A program made the translations under genes and the position numbers. Below the pieces are notes generated by a model, which had not been told where the DNA came from, searched no databases, and saw only the letters and a list, made by a program, of their open reading frames with translations. A stretch of 64,000 bases of DNA from Pyrenopolyporus hunteri (taxonomy: Eukaryota > Ascomycota > Sordariomycetes > Xylariales > Hypoxylaceae), in assembly GCA_902806595.1 (NCBI GenBank), contig CADCXC010000010.1:434001-498000 (forward strand). The letters are read 5' to 3'. Within the stretch, counting starts at the first letter, position 1; each line of letters begins with the position of its first letter. Below, one piece after another: positions 43,900-57,654 of the stretch.

Positions 43900-45510
43900 T
43901 ATAAATTAATTTAATTAATAAAAGTTATAAAATCGTTTAAAAAAATCGTAATTTTCGATATAATATTTTTTTTTTAATACGATATTTAATAAAATTATTA
44001 ATATTATATATAAATTATTTAATAACGATTTAAAAAGTTTATAAATATTTTTCGATAATAAAAATTAAAGTTATTTTTTTCGTACGAAATTAAAAATATA
44101 TTATTAATTATATTTTTATTCGATATATATTAATATAATAAAGTGAAAATTAACCGTAATAATTTAAAAAAACGTAATTATTTTTTATAAAACGAAAACG
44201 AAGAAAATAAAAATATTAAATATTTAAAATTCGAATTAAATATATTAATTATTTTAATTATTTAAAAAAAACGACGGAAAAATTAAAAAATAAAATTTAA
44301 ATATTAATTAATAAAAAAGTTATATCGTAATAATTTACGATATAATAAATAATAATATATAAAATATAAACGACGAATTATTAATAATAAAAAACGATAA
44401 AAACGATTATTATATAAACGAATTATAATATTAATAATATAATATCGAAAATAATTCGATAAAAGTTATTAACGTTTATAAATTTATTTTTTTTTTAATT
44501 TTTTATTTTTATTAACGTCGTAAAATAAAAAATTATTAACCGTTTTTAAATTATAACGTAAGTATAATTTAACGTAAACATCTAAAACTAAATCGTATTT
44601 TTATTAATATAATATATCGACGTTTTTTATATTAATATATTAAATTATTTTCGTTTTATATATTTTAACTTTTCGTAATTTTATTTAAAAAATTTATATA
44701 TTAAAACAAAATTAATTAAAATTTTAATTATATTAATATTATTTTTATTTAAATAAATATTTTTTATATAAATATATATTTTAACGTAATTCGAAATAAA
44801 CGTAATATAATTGCGAAATTTTTTATCGTAAAACTTTTAGATTATTTTTAATATTTTTTTAAATTATTTTTTATTATATAAATATATAATTTATTTTTAT
44901 TTATAATTTTTAAATTTTTTTAAAAAAAATAATATTTACGTCGTTTTTTATTTTTCGATAACGGTTTAAAAGTTAATTTTTTTTGTTTTAAAATTTCGTA
45001 ATTAAATTATTTATTAAAAAATATACGGTAATTAAAAATATATTTTATTAATTTATTAAATGTTTTTTTAATATAAATTTACGTTTAAATAAAATTTTTA
45101 ATTTTTTACGATATAATAAATATAAAAAGTTTAAAAAAACTTAATATAATAAAACGATATTTTAATATAAATAAAAAAATATCGTATAAAAAAATATTAT
45201 TATCGCGTATATTATTACGATGAAATTTTTCGAATTATCGTAATAATAATTTTTTTAATTTTATTAATTTATAATATTAATTTTAATAATATTAATTAAT
45301 ATTAATAAATATATATATAAAAGTAAAATAAAAAAATAATAATAAAAATAAATACGATATAATAAAATTAATATTATATAATTATTTAAAAAAAATATTT
45401 AATAAAAAAATTATAAAAAAGTTTTTTTTATATAAACGAAAATATATAAATGTTTCTTTTTTTTAAAGTACGTATTATAAAATAATACGTATATAAATTA
45501 ATTAATTATT
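43900..45510. mobile_element. Element Z, copy 2 (inverted relative to copy 1)
   Basis: The reverse complement of 45030-45180 and following sequence matches 35930-36300. The terminal repeat at 45330-45510 matches that at 36945-37130, and other interior blocks pair with 36300-36960. The opposite terminal repeat could not be delimited. No open frame. Confidence 0.6.
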
Positions 45511-45887
45511 ATTATATATAATATTAACGATTTTATTAAACGTTATATTAAAAAAAATTTTTATATCGAAAATTACGATTTTTTTTTAAATAATTTTATA
45601 TTTTTAATTAATTAAATAAATTTATATATCGATATCTATTAAAAATTAATAAAACGATATTTATTATAACGTTTTTTTCGTATAAACTTTTAACGAAATA
45701 TATTTTTTTATTATTATCGATTATTTTAAAAAAAATTTAAAATAACGAAAATAATTATATCGAAAAACTTTATAATATTTTAAAAAATAAATTTCGATTT
45801 TTTTTTAAATATATATTATATAATTAAAATTCGATAAATTTAATTATACGTTATATCTTTTATAATTTTTATTAAACGAATAATTAT

Positions 45888-46390
45888 AAATATTATCATA
45901 TATATTTTTATTTTTATTATTAAATTTTTATTTATATTATTAATATAAAAAATATATTTATTATTTTTTATTTCGTTTTATTAATTAATTCGTATATAAA
46001 AATATAAAAAATTAAATAATTTTTTCGAATATAAATACATTTTTTAATTAAATCTTTTATATATATTAAATTATATATAATTTTTATTATAAATTTTATT
46101 ATATTTCGTTATTTTAAAAATATAAAATATAAAAATTATATCGTTATTTTCGCGTTAATTAAAAATTTTTAATAATGTAAATTTTATATAAATATATATT
46201 TTATTTTAAAAATTATTTAAATATAAAATTAATTTAAATATATAAATAATAATTTTAAAATAATTATATAATTTTTTTTACGATTATATATTATTTTAAT
46301 ATTCGTATAAAATTAAATATATATTCGAATAATTTTTAAAATAAAATATACATCGATATAAAATTTATATTATTAAAAAAGTTTAATTAA
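45888..46390. mobile_element. Left part of a foldback element FB (truncated)
   Basis: Decayed GAACATT-type left end at 45888, followed by FB subterminal and arm sequence. The copy stops near 46390 where unrelated sequence (copy of 22104-22935) begins. The 8 bases before it are ATAATTAT; no partner is found at the break. Confidence 0.65.
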
Positions 46391-46391
46391 T

Positions 46392-47218
46392 ATTTATTTA
46401 TTTATTTATTTATTATTTTTATGTCGTATATTTATATATATATTATAAAAATGTAAAAATATATAATTTTATTATTTTATAATAATTCGAGTAAAATTCG
46501 TCGATTCGAATAAAATTTATTTTATTATAATTTTTTTCGATTACGTTATTTAACGATATAAATTTTTCTTTAAAATTTTAAACGTTTACCTTTTTAATAA
46601 ATATAATTAAATTCGATAAAAGAAAATTATTTAATATTTTTTATTTATTTTTTATTTATTTTCTTTTTGAAATAGTTTTAAAATTAAAGCGTTTTATAAT
46701 CGTTTATTTTATAAATCTTTAATTATAATCGTTAATTTTTAAAGTAATTTTATTATAATTTTTATATATTTATTTTTTATTTTAAAGGTTATTTTTTATT
46801 AATTAAAAATTTATATCGGTTTCGATTATTTAATATTATTTATTTAAATGGATATTTTTTCGTAAATGTTTATAAATAATTTTTTTATAATTTTTTTTTT
46901 CGTATTTATTTAATTATTTAATTATTTATTTTTTTTATATTTTATATATTATCGTTTATTATTTTTTATTATCGAAATATATATCGTTATTTTATAAATT
47001 TTTTTTATTATTTTTCGATATTATATATAACGTATATTTAATTTATAATTATTAAAATATTATTTATTATCGACGAATTTATAAAATTTAATTATTTTTT
47101 TAAACAAATATCGATAATATTTTATAAGCGATATTATCGACGATATTAATTTTTTTTTTTCGTAAGTATTTTTTTTTTCGTTTTTATTATATTTTTATAA
47201 TATTAATTTATTTTTTTA
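46392..47218. repeat. Second copy of 22104-22935
   Basis: Direct-orientation copy, opening with a TTTA microsatellite where 22104-22129 has TTA. It is closely matched through the block near 46414-46470 (GTATATTTATATATATATTA) and up to the FB end at 47219. It is flanked on both sides by FB sequence. Confidence 0.8.
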
Positions 47219-48020
47219 AACATTATTATATATATTATTATACTTTATTATCGGGTTTTATTTACATTATTAATATATTAAAATTCATATTATATTTAAT
47301 AATTTTATATATAAATTTACGTATAATCGTATTAATATATAATGTATATTTTATATTTTTTTTAATTAATTTAAATATTTATAATTTTTATTATATATTT
47401 TATTATATTTTATTTATTATAAAAATGTAAAATATAAAAAATATATCGTTAATTTTACGTTAATAAAAATTCTTTAATAATATAAATTTTATATCGATAT
47501 ATATTTTATTTTAAAAGTTATGTAAATATAAAATTAATTTTATATATATATTTAAAAATATTAAAAAATGTTAAAAAAATATACGACCGTAAAAAGAAAT
47601 TATATAATTATTTCGAGTTATTATTTATATTTTTAATATTTATATAAAATTAAATATATATTCGAATAATTTTTAAAATAAAATATATATCGATATAAAA
47701 TTTATATTATTAAAAAGTTTTAATTAATGTAAAATTAACGATGTATTTTTTATATTTTATATTTTTAAAATAAATGAAATATAATAAAATATATAATAAA
47801 ATTTATGGTAAAAATTAAATTAATTAAATTAATTAAAAAAATATATTTATATTCGAAGAAATTATTTAATTTATTATATTTTTATGTAAAAATATATTAA
47901 TAAAATTAAATATAAAGTAAAAAATATACTTTTTATATTAAAAATATTAATAAAATTTAATAATAATTTAAAAAATATTAATAAAATTTAATAATAATTT
48001 AAAAAATATTAATAATAAAA
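47219..48020. mobile_element. Foldback element FB, hybrid copy
   Basis: Left terminus is of the GAACATT type (AAACATTATTATATAT) while the right terminus is of the GAATTTT type, with a tandemly repeated AAAATATTAATAAAATTTAA motif at 47950-48015. No matching 8-bp flanks were found. Mixed ends suggest recombination between two FB copies. Confidence 0.6.
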
Positions 48021-48480
48021 CTTTTATTTTATTATATTATTTCGAAAAATTAATTAATAAATTTTATACGTTAATTAATATTTTCGAAAACGTTAAAAAA
48101 TACGTTAATTTATAATTAATAATAATAACGATAAAAATTTTAATTAATTTTATATTAAACGTAAATATTTCGAAAGTAAATAAAAAAAAATTAAAAAACG
48201 TTAACGAATTTAAAAAATTAAAAATAAAAATAAATATATTATATTTTTAATAAATTATAAAAATATTAAATAAAAAAATTCGAAATCGAAAAATAATAAT
48301 TAAAACGTTATAACTTTTAAAATAAAAAAAATCGATTTTTAATATTAATTAATTATAATATATTTAATAAATTAAATATATTAATATCGAATTATTTTTT
48401 ATTACTTTTTTATCGATAAATTAAAAAATAATATTATATTTATTTTAAATTAATACATTAAAAATATCTTTTAAAATATT

Positions 48481-48488
48481 ATTTTTAA
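48481..48488. repeat. Target-site duplication ATTTTTAA, left copy
   Basis: Identical octamer at 49288-49295, directly abutting both ends of FB copy 8. The paralogous empty site (complement of 40930-40937) has one octamer, ATTTTCGA, differing only by two RIP-type transitions. Confidence 0.92.
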
Positions 48489-49287
48489 GAGGATTGATAT
48501 CCGCACTACCTATTTTTGATATCGGGCCTTTATCCGCACTACCAGTACAAAAAGTACATCTCCTACCCCTCACTCGGCCCCACTAACACATTCCCATACA
48601 AAAATGCAACAAACCAGATAGTCTTTTCGAGGACGGGTACGCTTTTCAATTCAATTTCTTGTACATATTGAATTACACACAGCTCCTACCATACCTCCCA
48701 CCATACCTCCTAATATATTTACCTTTATATCCCACCCATTCTAAGGATGCAAAATATAAAAATTACATCGCCAGTTTCGCCTCAATTAGACCTTTCTAAT
48801 AGTATGGGTTTCGTATCGGTACATGCCCTATTTCAAAAGTTATTTGAATATATACTCAATTCCATACGGGTGTAAGTGGTGGCCCGGGGTGGTCATGTGA
48901 TCCCCTTTGCGGTCGCATATTCCTTTGATATCCGTATAGAATTGAGTATATATTCAAATAACTTTTGAAATATGGCATTCAACGATACGAAACCCATACT
49001 ATTAGAACGGTCTAATTGAGGCGAAACTGGCGATGTAATTTTTATATTTTGCATCCTTAGAATGGGTGGGATATAAAGGTAAATATATTAGGAGGTATGG
49101 TGGGAGGTATGGTAGGAGCTGTGTGTAATTGAATCAATTGAAAAAGGGCATAAAGGTGTACATTATGTATTAACACGATTGTACGTAGATTTATATGTGG
49201 GGTTGTTAGATATGGTATGTATTTCAATGTATTGGTAGTGCGGATAAGGCCCGATATCAAAAATAGGTAGTGCGGATATCAATCCTC
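48489..49287. mobile_element. Foldback element FB, copy 8: best preserved copy (799 bp)
   Basis: Terminal inverted repeats of about 60 bp (48489-48548 and 49229-49287) start GAGGATTGATATCCGC and differ by one G/A and one base of length. Inward lie asymmetric stretches, then a second, longer inverted pair (about 48675-48870 and 48931-49135) around a 60-nt loop (48871-48930) that contains GGCCCGGGGTGG. It keeps CpA, CpC and CpT dinucleotides throughout, unlike everything around it. No meaningful frame, so non-autonomous. The 8-bp target duplication points to a hAT- or P-like transposase as mobiliser, but the GAGG ends are not typical hAT ends. Confidence 0.92.
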
Positions 49288-52200
49288 ATTTTTAATATCG
49301 ATATAATTAAAATATTTATTATAAAAAAAAATTAATATTAAATTTTTATAAAAAAATTTTTCGATTAAAACTTAAAAATAAATAATAATCGAATTAATAA
49401 AATTAATATTAAATTTAAAAACGAATTTTTAATCGAATTATTAAAAATAATTACAATTAACATTTCGTTTAAATTAATCGATTTTTATATTATAAATTTA
49501 AATATTTCATTTTTTATATATTTAAAAAATATAAATCGATTAAATATTTATTTAAATAACGTTACGAATTAATTAATTAAAAAAAATAATATTATCGTCG
49601 TTATTATTTATAAATAAAAACATTTATAATTTTATTTCGATAATATAATTTTTTTTACGAAATTCGAATTACGACGTATTTATATTCGATTTAATTACTT
49701 TTTTATAATTAAATTATATATTTTTTTAAATAAAATAAATTATAACGTCGATATTAAAAATATTAAAAAATTAATAAATTTTATTATTATTATTAAATTA
49801 AAAATAAAATACTTTAAAAATTTAAATTTAATTTAAAAAATTTTAATATAAATTTTAATTACGAAATTATCGTTAATATTATATATTTAAATAAACGTTT
49901 CGTTTTATATATAATTAACGTTATTATAAAATTTTAAACTATTCGTTTTATAAAAATTATTTTTATTAAAAAAATTTAAAATATATTAAAATAATATTAA
50001 ATTAACATTTATTTTAAACCTTTAAATATTATTATATATAATATCGATACGAATTTCGATAATATCGAATTTCGAAATAAAATTTATATTATTAAAATTA
50101 CTTATTATTAAATACCCGTCGAAATATATTAATTTATTAATAAAGTCGAAAAATATTACGATTTTATTCGTAAAATTTACGAAATTATTACCGATAAATT
50201 TTAAAATTTAAATTTACGTATATTTCGATTATAAATAATTATTAAAATAATTTATAATACCGTTAATTTTAATAATTTAATATTTATATTTTTTATATTC
50301 GACATTTACTTTAAAATTAATATAAATTTACTTTTTATTTTCGTATAAATTTAAAAAATATAAACTATTTAAAAAATAATAATAAAAATTAAAAAAATTA
50401 AAATATAATAATTCGTAAAAAATACATTAAATATACGTAATAATTTTAATATATAAAAAACTTTTTTTATATTATTTTTCATTAATAATAAAATACTCGT
50501 TTATAAAAAAAAAAATAAAAAAACCTTTATAAAATTATTATAATATTAAATAAAAATATTACCGTCGTTTTTAATATTTCGAACGATATATTTATATTTA
50601 AAAACTTTTATATTAAATCGTATATTTAATCGAAAAAAAACCCCATATTATTTAAAAAATTTAAAATCGAATTATTTATATTAACTTTTAATTTTAATAA
50701 TTATTAAATTATTTCGAAAAAAAACTTTATATATATTAATAATTTTTTTCATATCGTTAAATTATACATTATTAATAAAAAATAAAAAAATCTTACTTTT
50801 ATTATTAAATTATAAATAAATAAAAAAATCATTATATAAAAAATTTTTACGAAATATTAAATATAAAAAAATTTAATATTTTATTCGAAAAAAATATTTT
50901 ACGTTTAAAAATTTACGATATAATTATATATCGAAACGTTATAATTTTTAAATTACGAATAATTCGTAAGATTAAAAATAAAAATACCGTCGTATTATAC
51001 GAAAAATTTCGTTTAATAATTTAAAATTATAATAATTTCGATAAAAAATATATTATAATATATATATTTATTATTTAAAAAATTAATTAACGTATTATAT
51101 TAATTTTAACGTTTATATTATATCGTAAAAAAATAAAAATTATAATTCGAAATATTATAATAACTTATATTTAATTTAAAATATTAATATAAAAAATTAT
51201 TTTTATATATTTATTAATCGAATTTAAAAATAAATACCTTAAAAAAACATTATTACGAATAATTAAACTTTTATATAATTTCGTAAAATTAAATATTTAT
51301 TAATTTAAAACTTATTTACGTTATTATTAATAAAAATTATAAATAAAATTATTAATTTTTAATTTTTATTTATTTATAATAAATTCGAATCCGTTTAAAT
51401 TTATTAACTTTTAAATAAATAATATTTTTAATATCGATATTACGAGTTTTTTTATTATCGAAAATAAAACTTTTAATAAAATTAAAATTAAAATTTACTT
51501 TTAAAAAATTATAAATTTTAAAATCGAAAACTTTAATAAATTATATATTATAATTTATAATAAAAACTTTAACGTAACGATTATTTAAAAAATTAAATTA
51601 TTAAACGTTAAAATTTTTAATATAATTAAAAAATTCGTAAAATAATAAATTCGAAATATATATATCGTTTTTATATATTAATTCGAAGTAACTTTTAATT
51701 ATTTTACGACGATTTAATATTTTAAATTTAAATTTAAAAAAATTAAAATTTTTAACGTTAAAATTAAATAATAAATAAATAATTAGATACGTAAACTTCG
51801 TTATATCGAATTAAACTTTTAAAATTTATACTTTTATATTTTTATCGATAAATTTTTCGTAAATAATAAAAATTTAAATTCGTAAATTAAATACGTTATT
51901 ATTTTAAATAATAAAAATTTCATTAATCGAAATAATAAAATATAAATTATTAATAATATTATTTATTAATTATTTATTAAATATAAACGAATTATTCGTA
52001 ACGTATTTATTAATAAAATTTATAAAATAATTTAAAATCTCGACGTCGATTACGTTATTTATTATATAATTAATATTATTTTAAAACGTTTTTTATTTTT
52101 TAAAATTTTTTTTATATTATACATCGATTTTTTATTACTATATTAATATTTAATATAAATAAAAAATATTAATAATTAATTTTATAACTTTAAAATAATT

Positions 52201-52374
52201 TTATAAAAATCGAAAAATCGATAATATTCGATAAATACATAAATCGTATAACTTTATAAACGTAATAACGAAAACGTTTTTTAATAAAAAAAATTAATTT
52301 AATTTAAAATTAAAAAAATAAATAAAACGAAAAATTTAATTAATAATTTATAATTAATTAATTACGAAAAAAAA

Positions 52375-53252
52375 TAAAATAAATAATAATTAATTAATTT
52401 ATATACGTATTATTTCGTAATATATATTTAAAAAAAAATACTTATATATTTTTATTTATATAAAAAAAATCTTTTTACGGTTTTTTTATTAAATAATTTT
52501 TCTTTTAAAAATAATTTATATAATATTAATTTTATTATATCGTATTTATTTTCATTAATATTTTTTTATTTTATTTACGTATATATTTATTAATAATTTT
52601 ATTATTAATTAAATTACGATTTTAATATAATTTTTATATATTTATAATTTATTTAATATTTTACGATTTATATAATTTTTATATTTTATAATCGATTCGA
52701 TTTTTATATTTTACGATTTATATAATTTTTATATTTTATAATTTATACGATTTTTATATATTTATAATTTATATATTTACGATTTATACGATTTTTATAT
52801 TTTATAATCGATTCGATTTTTATATATTTATAATTTATATAATTTTTATATTATATAATTTATATAATTTTTATATATTTATAATTTATACGATTTTTAT
52901 ATTTTAAAATTTATTTATACGTATAAATATAAATATTTCGTACGAAATATTATTTTTTTTATTTTATTTTAAAATAAATAATTATATATATTTTTTAAAC
53001 GAAATTATTATTTTTTTTTATTTTTTTTAAAAAAAATTATATTTCGAAGTTTTTTTATATTTTTTTTATTTTTCGTAATTTATATAAAATCGTAATAAAA
53101 AATATATAAAAAATAACCGTAAAAATATTTATAATAAAATAAAATTATTTTTTAAAAAAAATTATAAAAAAACTTTTTTATATAAATAAAAATATATAAA
53201 TATTTTTATTTAAATATATTATAAAATAATATATATTTAAATTAATTAACCA
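52375..53252. mobile_element. Element Z-like, copy 3, short form enclosing repeat F
   Basis: The Z terminal repeat occurs at 52375-52590 and in inverse at about 53150-53252, enclosing repeat F copy 2 rather than the Z interior of copy 1. This gives an internally different, shorter (~0.88 kb) unit with the same ends. It is the last repeat before the gene island. Confidence 0.55.
52640..53075. repeat. Repeat F, copy 2
   Basis: Tandem ATTTATACGATTTTTATATT-type units followed by the same TTTATACGTATAAATATAAA tail as at 33985-34345, in the same orientation. Confidence 0.75.
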
Positions 53253-53353
53253 TTAATTTAATATAAAATATATAAATTTTTATATTTTAAAATAATAATT
53301 TTAAAAAATAAATAAATAATTTTTTTTTAATTTTTTTTACTCGAATAAATATA

Positions 53354-55784
53354 TTATTTAATCGTTTTCGTAGTATTTTCAATACATATTTCGATAATAT
53401 TTATCCATTTCATCGCATTAACGAAGTCTTTTTTATCGATATTTTCAATGAGTCCTGGAAATACAGCTCCCGCATAACCAGTCCAAAGTCCGGGGGCGAA
53501 CACGACATGTTTAAACCAAGGCCGGCCGTCTAAACCACGTTCATATAGGAAAGAACGCTCTATTTTCTTGTACTTTGTGTTTATAGAGCGGATCTCATGG
53601 CGCAGTTTTAGTTTGTCGGTCCATTTCCACCAGGGGATGTGCTGATTTGCTTCTTTGGCCAACCTCTCAGCCTTGCCGTCAAGCTGAATAGCAGCCAACC
53701 TTAATGCACTGACAGCCTGATAGAGACGAGCTAGGGACGCCTTGAATGCCGTTGGTTCACCCTTCGGCTTCGTGACGACGACTCGGGCCCTGATCTCAAA
53801 TGTCTCTTTTTCGGCGTATGGGTTTTCTAGAGAAGAGACTAGCTTCTCCTCGGTGCTCTTTATATATTCCCTGAGCGCGTCCGCGTAATCTGTTGCGTTA
53901 AGGGGAACAAGCGGCAAACCAGCTAGCTTTGCGGTGATGAGACCAAGAACCTGCGCCATCGTCTTATGATACGCGAAGCCTGGGTCGCCGAACTCTGTCA
54001 TCCAATGGAAGCTATCGTAATTACTATGGTAATGATAGATCGGGGACCCGCTTCTCTCTTCATTGAAGCCTATATCAAGACTGGGAACGCCGGCGAAGTC
54101 TTGGAATGCCGTAAAATCACTTCCACTCCCCATCGTACTGATGCGTCCATCCCAGAGATCACGGACGGTTTGACCCTTGATAGTCTGATTGGGCGATTGT
54201 ATGGCGGAGGTTACTTCGTAGATCAATTTATGGAGTAGAGGAGCGGCGGAGGCAGAAAATACTGAGCCACGGACGCCAACATCGACATTGACATAAGCAA
54301 CGTCGGCAGCCGAAAGCCATGGTAAGAATTCCTCTACCCATTCAGTGCTCCCAACCAAGCCGTATTCTTCACCGTCCCAGCTGGCGAAGACGATGGTCCG
54401 GAGGGGCTTCCAGCCCATTTGGAGAGCCTGACCGAAACTGCGGATAGCCTCATTTAGGACAGCGGATCCGCTATTCGGGTCCCCGGCACCCCCAGCGACC
54501 CATGCATCACGATGATTACCCACGACGATGACCTCGTCAGGGACGGTGCCATTGATAATGCCAATTACGTCCCACATAGGGGTAATGCTATATCCCTGTT
54601 CGTTGTATAGATTGAGCACAACATCATCCGGCGAGGGTCCAATATTATACTCGACCCCTTTGTAGCCGAGACCAGCGTTCCTAGTCCAAAATTCGCCTAA
54701 ATCTTCAGCTCGAGGCCCAAGCCCGTTCAGAGCTTTGAGTATCGGGAGGGCATCAATATATGATATGGGCAAGGACGGAATACTTGGGATAGCCGCCTCA
54801 ACCGGAGCTCGCGGTGCGCCTGGCTTGGAAGGCCATCCGGGCGTTGTAGGGTCGCCTGGCGCGACGCTGAGGAACTGGACACTTCCGCGCTGGACACTGC
54901 TGGGGTTCCGTGCTGGTCCATCTGGATATGTATTATATCCATTCGCCTCCGTGAGCTCGCCATCATCGCCTGGATCGGTGAAGAGGACGCAGCCAATCAT
55001 ACCGAGCTCTTGAGCCCGCTTAACCTTCAGTCCTCGAAATATGCCTCCGTAACGAGCAATGGCGATCTTTCCCTCGAGACTGACGTTGGCTTTGACAAGG
55101 TCCTCAAAGTCCTGGTATGTACCGTAGTTTACGTAGACGAAGGAACCCGTGACGTTACCGCTGGCGGAATAGCCGTGGAAGGTTGGGATCCTGTTCTTTA
55201 GCTGCGACGTCGGGTCTTCTTCGAGCACATCTTCTTCTAATGAGGCTTCGAAGGTCACCTTCCAAGTTGCAGAGTCAATTGAGCCGGGAATGGCTTTTTC
55301 TAGAAGGGCAAGCCGGTGGGCAACTGGGTAGTTTATGTACGTGTCATATGCTACAATGTCTGATTTGACCCCCCATTCATTCCAACGATCGCGCGTCCAC
55401 TCCGCCTGCAGAATATGTTGGTAAGATTTACAGCTTTCTCCCCCGGATATCCGGGTGCCTTACCTGAGATAAGTTCTTACCAGCCAGATGCGGGCCGGAT
55501 GTATAATACCTGCTCCATTCGGCGGCCTTGGCCGAACTTGGGGTATCTAAGAGAATGTCCTTGAGCTCTTCGAATGTGATGCGGCTCTTGTGGTGTCCGG
55601 GCCATCCCTGAGGAGTGTCACGGGGTGGTGCGAAAACAACGGTGATGAGGAAGGTGAGGAAAAGGGCAGTAAGAGAAGAGCCCAGAGCGATAGTGCAGAA
55701 ACGGCGAAGGGTCTGGTGAGGGTATCTTGGACGTGCTGGAGCAACGGTAATTGTGGTAATTAGTGGTGTGGACTCGGTTGCCAT
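53354..55784 (-). CDS. Membrane-anchored M28 peptidase, glutamate carboxypeptidase II / transferrin-receptor family
   Basis: Two exons: 55784-55464 and 55405-53354, joined across a 58-nt GT-AG intron (55463-55406), give 790 aa. Residues about 30-52 are a hydrophobic anchor, so this is probably a type II membrane protein of the secretory pathway or vacuole. A PA (protease-associated) domain spans about 185-330. The M28 peptidase domain follows with the expected zinc and catalytic residues: His405 (GNHRDAW), Asp416 (GGAGDP, one residue longer than in human GCPII), catalytic Glu453 and Glu454 (ASWDGEEYG), Asp482 (YVNVD) and His567 (YHSNYDS). A transferrin-receptor-like dimerisation domain occupies about 656-781. 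Length fits the family, which includes yeast Vps70 and folate/NAALADase-type peptidases; the substrate is unknown. The ATG at 55784 precedes the anchor and leaves a normal N-terminus. The last ~32 codons (53354-53450) are abruptly AT-rich, apparently RIP-mutated from the adjoining repeat domain, but still encode a family-like end (WINIIEICIE). Confidence 0.9.
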
Positions 55785-57654
55785 CTTCTCATCGTTGCTG
55801 GGTGTAGAACAGGCCGATTGCGTGAGAAAATTTGAGTTATCAGGATAGGATAGAGATGTTTATATTGCTGTATACCGGGGAGGTTGTGTGGTTGTGCACC
55901 TAAGTTTGGATAGCTTGTTATTTTCAATATGTCGTTATATGTTATCGTTATGTCGTAATGCCAATTCATCGCGGTCGGCGTGCGGTACTTCGTGCACTAC
56001 GTACCAATTACATAAGAGGCCGCGGCTGCTTACATACCTAGGTAGGTATCATTCAATGCCGGGGGTATACTAGGTACCTACTTACATACCTGTACCTATG
56101 TACCTAGGTAGGTACATGTACACGTAAATTCCTATAAGTCGTGCTAATTTGCATTGTGATTTTTATATGGGGGTTCTGATGCTTAATGACGATTGGCTCT
56201 TTTAACCCGCCCTAGAGTTGCCCTAAAGTTGAGTCCTACCTAGACATGATCATTATTTGCTTTTATTTTCCCCATGTTCGAGATACCAATAAAACCTTCA
56301 AAACCGGGAGTACGAAACGAAGGGTATTTTAAAACCGACAGCTAACGATAGCGACGGGATGAGAGAGTGTATATATGCGACGTTCAGGCGTCGTTTCGAG
56401 GATCTGCTACGCAGGTATGTATGCATTTGCTATAATACTTATAACCCATATTGGTACACATTTACGTGTAGTATCCCGCAGCCGCATTACGCAACCTCTG
56501 GAAGAGCCAAGGGAGCTTAGATATTGGTTAGGGGGAGGAGGGGCAGGGGCGGGAGAAGGGGGTAGGGGTCTGCCAATAAGAGTCTTGCCTTTCTAATAAA
56601 GGCGGGGGCGGATTCGAGCCTTACCGCAGTGCTACCCTTACCGCGCCGAGGATCCCCTTCCCTCCTCCCCATCTTCCGTGGTCAGGAGGCTGGACGTCGG
56701 CGTGTGACCCTCGACTTTTGGCTTCCCTCAGATACACTAATTCCTAATTCTCTTACGGGATCCCATCCTACAGCGTCCGAGACCGGACATTTGCGGCAGA
56801 ACACCTTATCTTTCGGATGACTGATCTTGGATACCGTTTGCAAAATTCGGTGGGGCGTGCAACGGATGGCGAGTCTTGCTTCCGCCATCCTCTCAGACAG
56901 GTGAAGGGGATCCGTGTAAAGATGTTCCGCGACGGGATAGAAATTCATACTCTGTAGTCACGGGCGTCACAGCCCAAGGAAAATTTTTCCATGCAGCACG
57001 CCTTTTGCCTCCTAACTATTCAGGGCAAGAGACCGACCCACCCGACGTCGCGTCAAGCCAGGTACATGGGAACGCCCGGTCAACGACAAATCGGAAGCAG
57101 CATACTCAGCGGATGAGTGGTCTTCGCGGCGTTACTACTATGTGACATCGTTAGTCTATACATGGTACAACATACACATATAGACCTTACGACCTGGGGC
57201 TCTTACAGAACTTGCAGCCGATATGTGAGTATCTACCTAGGGTAGCACCGCATTGTAGCATCTCAACGTCGTTCCCTGCCCTCTTGAGTGTGGGTTTGTG
57301 AGGATATTATTTCCGCAGCTGATGCCTGCTTCGTGAAGACCTAGTCCATAGATTGGTAACCCTTTCGCATCTTGATCTATAGGCTACCTCTATTCCTAGT
57401 TGCTCTCAGTTTTTCACTCTCTGATCCCTTGGACCTACAAAACATACAGGGAATCTTGATGCGTTATTCTTTCTTACCGGACGAGATCCACATCCGGATT
57501 TAAAATCCCAGATATAAAATCTGGGAACCATCCACTAAGCTACATATATAGGTAGCTATCTCTATTTCAATATTTAGCTACACTTACCTCGGGATCCTCA
57601 TCCATCAGCTTTCATTCCGTCCCATTTCATAAGCCAATACACTAACGGACGAGA
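55785..57654. other. Divergent intergenic region between the peptidase and transporter genes
   Basis: About 1.9 kb holding both 5' regions. No convincing protein gene: short frames lack family motifs. It contains the TACCTAGGTA palindromic cluster (56035-56116) and a weak tRNA-like hairpin segment (57496-57542). The part 56600-57150 is GC-rich and unique in the window, with nothing recognisable. Promoter elements cannot be assigned. Confidence 0.55.
56035..56116. repeat. TACCTA/TAGGTA palindromic short-repeat cluster
   Basis: Interleaved TACCTA and TAGGTA hexamers, including TACCTAGGTAGGTA at 56034-56048 and TGTACCTAGGTAGGTACA near 56099-56116. A similar cluster lies at 62738-62783 upstream of the IMP dehydrogenase gene. 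Self-complementary and likely hairpin-forming; function unknown. Confidence 0.75.

Larger units (their letters stand above)
48010..52370 (-). repeat. Sequence X, copy 2 (inverted relative to 37140-41690)
   Basis: Reverse-complement copy of X copy 1, lacking FB copy 6 but containing the intact FB copy 8. It has no reading frame. It ends at 52370 against a Z-type terminal repeat. Confidence 0.75.
1..53340. other. AT-rich, RIP-mutated repeat domain without intact genes
   Basis: Almost the whole stretch is A/T. Surviving G and C sit mainly in CpG; for example all seven cytosines in 21601-21660 are in CpG. No reading frame longer than 82 codons was found and none resembles a protein. Related copies inside the domain differ mostly by C/T and G/A changes, which is the signature of fungal RIP. 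Intervals not covered by a named repeat below (about 16263-17289, 18072-24724, 39480-41690, 43560-45180, 49296-52370) contain only this degraded sequence and I cannot assign them to a superfamily. The domain could be pericentromeric, subtelomeric or an isochore-like repeat block; no telomere repeat is present. Confidence 0.93.
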